From contig CACVAR010000217.1 of the NCBI GenBank assembly GCA_902727905.1, positions 1 through 5,307 of the forward strand: a DNA stretch of 5,307 bases, written 5' to 3'. Under the pieces are notes generated by a model. It had not been told where the DNA came from, ran no database searches, and saw only the letters and a list, made by a program, of their open reading frames with translations. Within the stretch, counting starts at the first letter, position 1. Each line of letters begins with the position of its first letter. Shown in pieces: positions 1 to 3,593 of the stretch. The stretch comes from an uncultured Sulfurovum sp. Its GTDB lineage: Bacteria; Campylobacterota; Campylobacteria; Campylobacterales; Sulfurovaceae. A program made the position numbers and the translations under genes.

Positions 1-330
1 ACGTAACATTTGAATTTCTACACGTCTCATTGAACGTACTTGTACTTTCTTTAACACTTTCTCAATCTTATTCATATCATTGGGATGAACTAAGTCAAAT
101 GCACTGTTTCTAATAATAGCTAAGAACTCTTTGTCATCAAAATTTACTGCTTCTTGATTTCGTTTTGCATCTCGGAAATGCTTAAGTACAATTCTGGAGG
201 TTTGCATGTAGCGTTTTTCCGTTGAATGCATATATTCACTTTTATGAATAAAAAGATAAGCACCAAAAAAAGCTGTGAGTAGTAAAATAGCCACTAAAAA
301 AATTATACGAATTTTGCTATAAAGGGTCAT
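1..330 (-). CDS. Sensor histidine kinase, N-terminal part (ArsS-like), runs off the window
   Basis: This is the first 110 residues of a protein that continues beyond base 1. The start ATG at 330-328 overlaps the stop codon of the response regulator (ATGA), which indicates translational coupling and a regulator-kinase pair. The protein opens with a short basic stretch (MTLYSKIR) and one hydrophobic membrane segment at about residues 9-27 (IIFLVAILLLTAFFGAYLF). A polar, charged region follows from about residue 28, presumably the start of a periplasmic sensor part. The second membrane helix, HAMP, phosphoacceptor histidine and ATPase domain are outside the window, so the kinase assignment rests on gene order and the N-terminal layout. 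The closest style I recognise is the ArsS-type kinase of Campylobacterota. The signal sensed cannot be read from this fragment; the neighbouring CpxP-like gene suggests an envelope cue. Confidence 0.75.
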   Translation of the reverse strand, partial: MTLYSKIRIIFLVAILLLTAFFGAYLFIHKSEYMHSTEKRYMQTSRIVLKHFRDAKRNQEAVNFDDKEFLAIIRNSAFDLVHPNDMNKIEKVLKKVQVRSMRRVEIQMLR

Positions 331-980
331 GAGAGTAACCTATAGCCAACACCACGTACTGTTTTTATACTTACCTCATCACCTAGTTTTTTACGTAAAC
401 GATTAATAATAACAGCCAAAGAACCATCGGTTCCATATTCAAAAACTTCTGAATCATAAAGTATCTGCTCTTTTGAAACGGTGCTATTTCTATTTTTTAT
501 AAGCAAACGTAGTACCACATATTCAGCAGGAGTCAATGCTAAAGGTTCAGCATGTAAAGTAATCTCCTCTTGTGTCTCATTTAAAACTAAATCACTTGTA
601 GGTTCTTCGTTATTATGAACTTTTTTATAGCGACGAAGCAAAGAGATAATCCGTGCGTACATCTCTTGTGGGTCATAAGGTTTTGGGAGGTAATCATCTG
701 CACCAAGTTGTAAACCTAAAACTTTATCAGAGAGGTCAGAACGCGCAGAAGAGATAATAATAGGAATGTCATATTTACTCACCACTTCACGGCAGACTTC
801 AAGTCCATCCATGTTGGGGAGTGTAAGATCAAGTATGAGGAGATCATACTTTTCAATACCAGCACTCAGACCCAAATAAGGGTCTTCGTAGTTGGTCACT
901 TTTAAATTGTATTTGGCTAAAAAATCACTTAGAAGAGAAGCATACTCTGCATCGTCTTCTATCATCAATATATTTGTCAT
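327..980 (-). CDS. OmpR-family DNA-binding response regulator (ArsR/CpxR-like)
   Basis: This 217-residue protein has the usual length for an OmpR/PhoB regulator. Residues 1-118 form the receiver domain: acidic pair D9/D10, phosphoacceptor D51 in LILDLTLPNMDG, the switch residue S78 followed by A79, and the conserved K100 in GADDYLPKPYDP. Residues 128-217 form the winged-helix DNA-binding domain, including LTPAEYVVLRLL, the recognition region around INRLRKKLG, and the closing TVRGVGYRLL wing. All key residues are intact. It lies 24 bp after the LTXXQ gene and overlaps the kinase start by four bases (ATGA). No Shine-Dalgarno sequence precedes the ATG; a TATAAT lies five bases upstream, so a near-leaderless internal promoter or coupled translation is possible. 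Its likely targets are the two TTAAT-N5-TTAAT sites in this window (inference). It resembles Campylobacterota ArsR-type regulators; I do not assign a symbol. Confidence 0.95.
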   Translation of the reverse strand: MTNILMIEDDAEYASLLSDFLAKYNLKVTNYEDPYLGLSAGIEKYDLLILDLTLPNMDGLEVCREVVSKYDIPIIISSARSDLSDKVLGLQLGADDYLPKPYDPQEMYARIISLLRRYKKVHNNEEPTSDLVLNETQEEITLHAEPLALTPAEYVVLRLLIKNRNSTVSKEQILYDSEVFEYGTDGSLAVIINRLRKKLGDEVSIKTVRGVGYRLLS

Positions 981-985
981 GAGGC

Positions 986-991
986 ATTATA
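986..991 (-). promoter_or_regulatory. Candidate -10 hexamer (TATAAT) directly before the response regulator
   Basis: On the minus strand a perfect TATAAT lies in the 24-bp gap between the LTXXQ gene and the regulator, five bases before the regulator ATG. No convincing -35 is visible, but -35 boxes are weak in Campylobacterota. A transcript from here would be nearly leaderless, consistent with the missing ribosome-binding site. In such AT-rich DNA a chance match is quite possible. Confidence 0.3.
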
Positions 992-1004
992 ACCAATTTG
1001 CCTA

Positions 1005-1469
1005 CTATTTTTTCTCTGCTTGTAAAGCTTGTACAAATTTTGTTTTTTGTTCATCTGTTAAGATTGCTAAAACTTTTTCCATCATGTCAGCTTTCATATT
1101 TGCTTTAAAAGTAGCTCTTTCTACTGACTTTGCAATGAGTGCTTCTCTATCAACACCATCAACACTAATAAACTGTGCTCTTGAACCTGAAGCTTTCATC
1201 TCTTGACGCTTTGCTTTCATGGTTTCTTTCATCGCTTTACGTGCCTCTTTAATGGCTGCTTTTTGTTCAGATGTAATGTCTGCTGCTTTAAGTGCTGCTT
1301 TCATGTGGTGTTTTCCACCTCTGTGATGTTTTCCACCTCTATCATACTTAGCAGCTCTATCACACTTGGTACTGCTTTTACAATTTTCTTTTACGTTTTC
1401 TGCACTTACTGCTGTGGTTGCCATGATACCTGAGATTGTTACGATTGCTAATGTTTTTAAAACTTTCAT
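1005..1469 (-). CDS. Secreted Spy/CpxP-like LTXXQ protein, His-rich
   Basis: This 154-residue protein has a signal peptide at residues 1-23 (basic MKVLK, hydrophobic core, VSA before E24), so the mature form should be periplasmic. Two LTXXQ-type motifs mark the Spy/CpxP family: ITSEQ at 65-69 and LTDEQ at 137-141, each starting a charged, mostly alpha-helical stretch rich in K, A, E and M. In known family members such helices form a cradle that acts as a chaperone (Spy) or restrains a sensor kinase (CpxP). Between the signal and the first motif lie two cysteines (C30, C36) and a basic, histidine-rich segment with a doubled RGGKHH (44-55), a plausible metal-binding tail not typical of Spy. Start choice is supported by AAAGGA about 6 bases before ATG. 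It is the first gene of the likely operon with the regulator and kinase, suggesting a feedback or stress-effector role. Family is fairly sure; ligand and partner are inferred. Confidence 0.85.
   Translation of the reverse strand: MKVLKTLAIVTISGIMATTAVSAENVKENCKSSTKCDRAAKYDRGGKHHRGGKHHMKAALKAADITSEQKAAIKEARKAMKETMKAKRQEMKASGSRAQFISVDGVDREALIAKSVERATFKANMKADMMEKVLAILTDEQKTKFVQALQAEKK
1305..1340 (-). repeat. Two tandem 18-bp units encoding RGGKHH-RGGKHH
   Basis: Units 1305-1322 and 1323-1340 differ at one of 18 bases. They lie in frame in the LTXXQ gene and encode residues 44-49 and 50-55. The near identity at DNA level indicates a recent in-frame duplication, or an expansion-prone tract, that doubles a His-His metal-binding-like unit. 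Confidence 0.85.
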
Positions 1470-1486
1470 TTTAATTCCTTTAAGTT

Positions 1487-1512
1487 TTGATAAGCGTATT
1501 ATGACGCATCAA
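1487..1512. promoter_or_regulatory. Imperfect inverted repeat enclosing the LTXXQ -10 region
   Basis: On the plus strand the arms are TTGAT-aa-GCGT (1487-1497) and ACGC-ATCAA (1504-1512), separated by six bases. All nine arm positions are complementary, with two unpaired bases in the left arm. The six-base centre is the candidate -10 hexamer of the LTXXQ promoter, read on the minus strand. It could be an operator for a dimeric repressor. It has no T-tract on either side, so it is not a good terminator for the channel gene. Confidence 0.4.
1498..1503 (-). promoter_or_regulatory. Candidate -10 hexamer (CATAAT) of the LTXXQ-regulator-kinase operon
   Basis: On the minus strand CATAAT matches the sigma-70 -10 consensus at five of six positions and lies 28 bp before the LTXXQ ATG, leaving room for a short leader with the AAAGGA ribosome-binding site. 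No good -35 is present, as expected for a promoter that needs an activator. The phased TTAAT pair ends 32 bp upstream, the same distance as in the 2486-2491 promoter. Confidence 0.5.
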
Positions 1513-1551
1513 CATTAACAGAGTTTTAAAGTTTTATTAACGACTATTAAC
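1513..1551 (-). promoter_or_regulatory. Candidate response-regulator binding site, phased GTTAATA repeats
   Basis: On the minus strand GTTAATA occurs at 1551-1545 and again at 1541-1535, an exact seven-base direct repeat with a 10-bp period. A third, closely related GTTAATG lies at 1519-1513. OmpR/PhoB-family dimers bind head-to-tail to direct half-sites one helical turn apart; the E. coli CpxR box, GTAAA-N5-GTAAA, has the same geometry. The site overlaps the last codons of the channel gene. That the regulator encoded next door binds here is inference. Confidence 0.5.
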
Positions 1552-2343
1552 AACCTTCTCTAAGTCTTCAACTTTTTTAATTAAGACATTGTTTTGCTCT
1601 ACTAACTCTTTTAAAAGTTTATTTGCATCTTCCTCTTCTTCCTTATCATGTTCATCATTAAGTGTCTCAATAATAATCCCTATAATCATATTTAAAAAAG
1701 TATACGCTGTTAAAACAATAAACGAGATATAAAATGCCCAAGAGTAAGGGTGTGTTTCCATACTCTCTGCCATAATGTCTGTCCAACCTTCAAAAGTCAT
1801 AATTTGGAAAAGTGTTAGCAGTGCTACACCTAAGTCTGCCCAAGCTCCTGACTTAGCATCTTCAAAAAATATTGTTCCCGTAACAGCATAAATATAAAAA
1901 ATGATAAACATTAATATCATGACATAACCAATAGACTTTGCTGACCTAAACAATGCATTAATAATCTCTTTAAGCTCAGGTAATATGGTAATAATTCGTA
2001 AAATTCTAAAAATACGCAGTAACCTAGCTACAGCCGATTCGTTTCCATCTATAGGGATTAAACTCACAGCCACAATCACAAAATCAAAAATATTCCAACC
2101 ATCTTTAAAAAAATCCAATGGCTTTTCATAAGAAGTGATACGCATAATAATTTCCATAACAAATATAATGGTAATCATCTGATCAAGTGTAAAGATAACT
2201 TCTTGATAAACTGGATCCAGCTCAAAAGTATCAATCCCTACTAATAGGGCAGAAATAATAATAATACTCATCATAAAAAACTCAAAGTATTTGTTGTAAA
2301 TTAATAAAGAAAGGGTTTGTCGTAATTCAGCTATAGATATCAT
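1537..2343 (-). CDS. Single-domain voltage-gated cation channel (BacNav/CavMr type)
   Basis: This 268-residue, six-helix channel subunit should work as an inner-membrane tetramer, like NaChBac and NavAb. Helices: S1 about 18-37; S2 about 48-70, with acidic E64; S3 about 82-97, with D87; S4 about 105-120, with gating arginines R107, R110, R113 and R116 every third residue; S5 about 136-160; pore loop; S6 about 201-226. The filter is T183-F-E-G-W-T-D189. E185 is the expected ring glutamate, and G186 with D189 resembles calcium-channel filters more than TLESWS. The cytoplasmic tail (about 230-266) has an acidic run followed by a heptad-like coiled coil, typical of bacterial channels. An in-frame stop four codons upstream (TAA, then AAT-CCC-AAA) makes this ATG the first usable start. 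No Shine-Dalgarno is seen. It lies 67 bp upstream of the LTXXQ gene on the same strand and may be read through into it. Calcium selectivity is inferred. Confidence 0.92.
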   Translation of the reverse strand: MISIAELRQTLSLLIYNKYFEFFMMSIIIISALLVGIDTFELDPVYQEVIFTLDQMITIIFVMEIIMRITSYEKPLDFFKDGWNIFDFVIVAVSLIPIDGNESAVARLLRIFRILRIITILPELKEIINALFRSAKSIGYVMILMFIIFYIYAVTGTIFFEDAKSGAWADLGVALLTLFQIMTFEGWTDIMAESMETHPYSWAFYISFIVLTAYTFLNMIIGIIIETLNDEHDKEEEEDANKLLKELVEQNNVLIKKVEDLEKVVNSR

Positions 2344-2351
2344 TTTGGGAT

Positions 2352-2357
2352 TTTATA
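2352..2357 (-). promoter_or_regulatory. Candidate -10 (TATAAA) close to the channel start
   Basis: On the minus strand TATAAA ends eight bases before the channel ATG. With usual spacing, transcription would start within a few bases of the ATG, giving a leaderless or nearly leaderless message, which agrees with the absence of a ribosome-binding site. The match is short and the region AT-rich, so this is tentative. Confidence 0.3.
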
Positions 2358-2437
2358 GAAAATAGATTTGTACTACTTAGCTTAAAACAAATAATTCACT
2401 TCAAATTGTCTATCTGTGTAAGAAGGGTTCAGTTTTG

Positions 2438-2475
2438 ATTAATGTTCATTAATATTACACTTAAAGTTCGTTCAT
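2438..2475 (+). promoter_or_regulatory. Candidate response-regulator binding site, phased ATTAAT repeats
   Basis: ATTAAT occurs at 2438-2443 and again at 2448-2453, an exact repeat with a 10-bp period. Weaker half-site-like words follow at 2461-2465 (TTAAA) and 2471-2475 (TTCAT). The core TTAAT-N5-TTAAT is the same as at 1536-1550 on the other strand. From the end of the proximal TTAAT to the candidate -10 hexamer is 32 bp here and 32 bp there. This supports one shared OmpR-type activator for both genes (inference). Confidence 0.5.
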
Positions 2476-2485
2476 ATTGATGGGT

Positions 2486-2491
2486 TATACT
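2486..2491 (+). promoter_or_regulatory. Candidate -10 hexamer (TATACT) of the peptidoglycan-binding gene
   Basis: TATACT matches the sigma-70 -10 consensus at five of six positions and lies 32 bp before the ATG. No good -35 is visible at the normal distance, which fits an activator-dependent promoter. The leader carries AAGGA at 2511-2515, eight bases before the start codon. Confidence 0.5.
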
Positions 2492-2523
2492 TCTCTTATC
2501 TAAATCATTAAAGGATAAATAAA

Positions 2524-3012
2524 ATGAGAACTTTAAAATTATTAACCATAACAACCCTAGTAGGTATACTCTCAGTCAGTACATTAAATGCAAAAGAGCA
2601 TTATGAGAAAACAACAACGAAAGTAAAACATGAACGACAATATCAAGAGGTTAAACAAGATTCAAGAATCAAAAAAGATTTAAACGTAAAAGATAAAAGA
2701 GCATCAAGAGCTAATACTAATTCACGCTACCATCAAACTAGTCCTAAAAAAGGATTTCAAAAAAAGCTTCATAATAAAAAGAGATTTCACTCTAAAAAAA
2801 ATGCTGTTAAAGTTTTAAAAAGAGGTGACAGAGGACATAAAGTTAAAGTATTACAACGATCTTTAAAACAAAGAGGATTCTACAGAGGTCGGATTGATGG
2901 AGTTTTTGGTAAAGGTCTAAAAAGAGCTGTAAAAAAATTTCAAAGAAACCATAGGATTTATCCAAATGGTGTAGCTTCTAAAAAAACACTTCGATTATTG
3001 CGTTTAAGATAG
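2524..3012 (+). CDS. Secreted, highly basic peptidoglycan-binding protein (PG_binding_1)
   Basis: This 162-residue protein has a signal peptide at residues 1-23 (MRTLK, hydrophobic core, LNA before K24), so it should act in the periplasm or cell wall. Residues 24-94 are a low-complexity linker rich in K, R, S, N and Q with no fold I recognise. Residues 97-160 are a PG_binding_1 domain: LKRGDRGHKVKVLQRSL, then the hallmark GRIDGVFGKGLKRAVKKFQR, then NGVASKKTLRLL. No catalytic domain is attached, so it likely anchors to or shields the wall rather than cutting it. By my count the mature protein has about 46 K/R against 9 D/E, extreme even for this family. Start choice is supported by AAGGA at 2511-2515. 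It stands alone, divergent from the channel and followed by a strong terminator. The signal peptide and promoter layout resemble those of the LTXXQ gene, suggesting shared control. Confidence 0.88.
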   Translation: MRTLKLLTITTLVGILSVSTLNAKEHYEKTTTKVKHERQYQEVKQDSRIKKDLNVKDKRASRANTNSRYHQTSPKKGFQKKLHNKKRFHSKKNAVKVLKRGDRGHKVKVLQRSLKQRGFYRGRIDGVFGKGLKRAVKKFQRNHRIYPNGVASKKTLRLLRLR

Positions 3013-3033
3013 GTAGAGTTTTCTACATTATTC

Positions 3034-3067
3034 CTCTACACCTTTAAACAAGGTCGTAGAGATTTTT
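3034..3067 (+). terminator. Rho-independent terminator after the peptidoglycan-binding gene
   Basis: The left arm CTCTAC-ACCTT (3034-3044) pairs with AAGGT-c-GTAGAG (3050-3061), giving an 11-bp stem with a single bulged C at 3055 and a five-base loop. TTTTT follows at 3063-3067. A second GTAGAG at 3013-3018, right after the stop codon, could pair with the same left arm and compete with the terminator stem. Confidence 0.85.
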
Positions 3068-3126
3068 CTAAGTCTTTAATATACTAGTTTAAAAGGTATA
3101 AAGTACTAGAGAAGTACCATATATCA

Positions 3127-3529
3127 ATGAAAAACAAGTATATAAAAATCAGCCACATTTCAGAGGTGAAATTTAGAGAAATAATAAAGCTACTTACAGA
3201 AGATTTATCAGATACACAAATAGCAAATATTACAAAGCTAAATCGTAATATACTAAATCCATATTTAATGCTTTTTAGAGAGAGGATTTCAGATATTTGT
3301 GAAGAATCTTCTCCATTATCAGGAGAGATTGAAGTTGATGAGTCATACTTAAGGAGCTAGTAGAGTTAAAGGAAAAAGAGGACAAGAAGAGAGAGGTAAA
3401 GTAGATATTAATTCAGTTATCCATTCAGATGGCTGGCGTAGTTATCATGGTTTAGTAGATGTTGGCTATAATAAATATTTTAGGGTGCATCATGGAGTGA
3501 ATGAGTTTGTTCGAGATAACTCTCATTAG
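3127..3529 (+). pseudogene. Decayed IS1595-family (IS1016-group) transposase remnant
   Basis: The N-terminus looks complete: a helix-turn-helix-like region (residues about 12-55, with LSDTQIANITKLNRN) leads into GEIEVDESY, the first catalytic Asp (D71). Here one extra base near 3349-3352 throws the frame into a stop at 3358-3360. In the +1 frame the gene resumes at 3353 as GASRVKGKRG, then jumps to RGKVDINSVIHSDGWRSYHGLVDVGY (second catalytic Asp) and on to HHGVNEFVRDNSH. Compared with the family pattern I remember, roughly 35 residues are missing between KRG and RGKVD. A stop at 3527-3529 falls exactly where the INGIESFW segment with the last catalytic residue should begin, so the C-terminus is gone. 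Three independent lesions make it inactive. No clear terminal inverted repeat is visible. Family call is from memory of the motifs; fairly sure. Confidence 0.85.
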
Positions 3530-3544
3530 CAATAATAACCATTA

Positions 3545-3550
3545 TATAAT
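3545..3550 (+). promoter_or_regulatory. Candidate -10 (TATAAT) of the aminopeptidase gene
   Basis: A perfect TATAAT lies 43 bp before the pepN ATG and 15 bp after the last transposase-derived codon. The -35 position falls inside the end of the transposase remnant and has no clear consensus. A leader of about 36 bases would carry a weak AAGAGA ribosome-binding site ahead of the ATG. Confidence 0.5.
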
Positions 3551-3593
3551 AGTTTAGCTACCATACAAAAAATCATAAACCAAAAGAGAAAAT

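Noticed and set aside
892..1433. Two plus-strand open frames opposite the regulator and LTXXQ genes (892-1206 and 1203-1433).
   Set aside because: They are antisense to well-supported genes with clear family motifs, their translations are rich in Cys and Phe with no recognisable domain, and neither has a convincing ribosome-binding site. They are shadows of the real genes.
1487..1512. The inverted repeat as a terminator for the channel gene.
   Set aside because: On the minus strand the hairpin is followed by AAAACTT rather than a run of T, and it overlaps the likely promoter of the next gene.
3097..3118. GGTA...TACC and GTACT-agaga-AGTAC symmetry before the transposase as a terminal inverted repeat or IS left end.
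   Set aside because: The arms are only 4-5 bp, no partner copy is seen past 3529, and I cannot recall the family's terminal sequence well enough to claim a match.
3340..3365. Programmed ribosomal frameshift in the transposase.
   Set aside because: No slippery heptamer is visible at the shift point, IS1595-family transposases are normally single-frame as far as I know, and the gene also has an internal deletion and a lost C-terminus, so simple decay explains it better.
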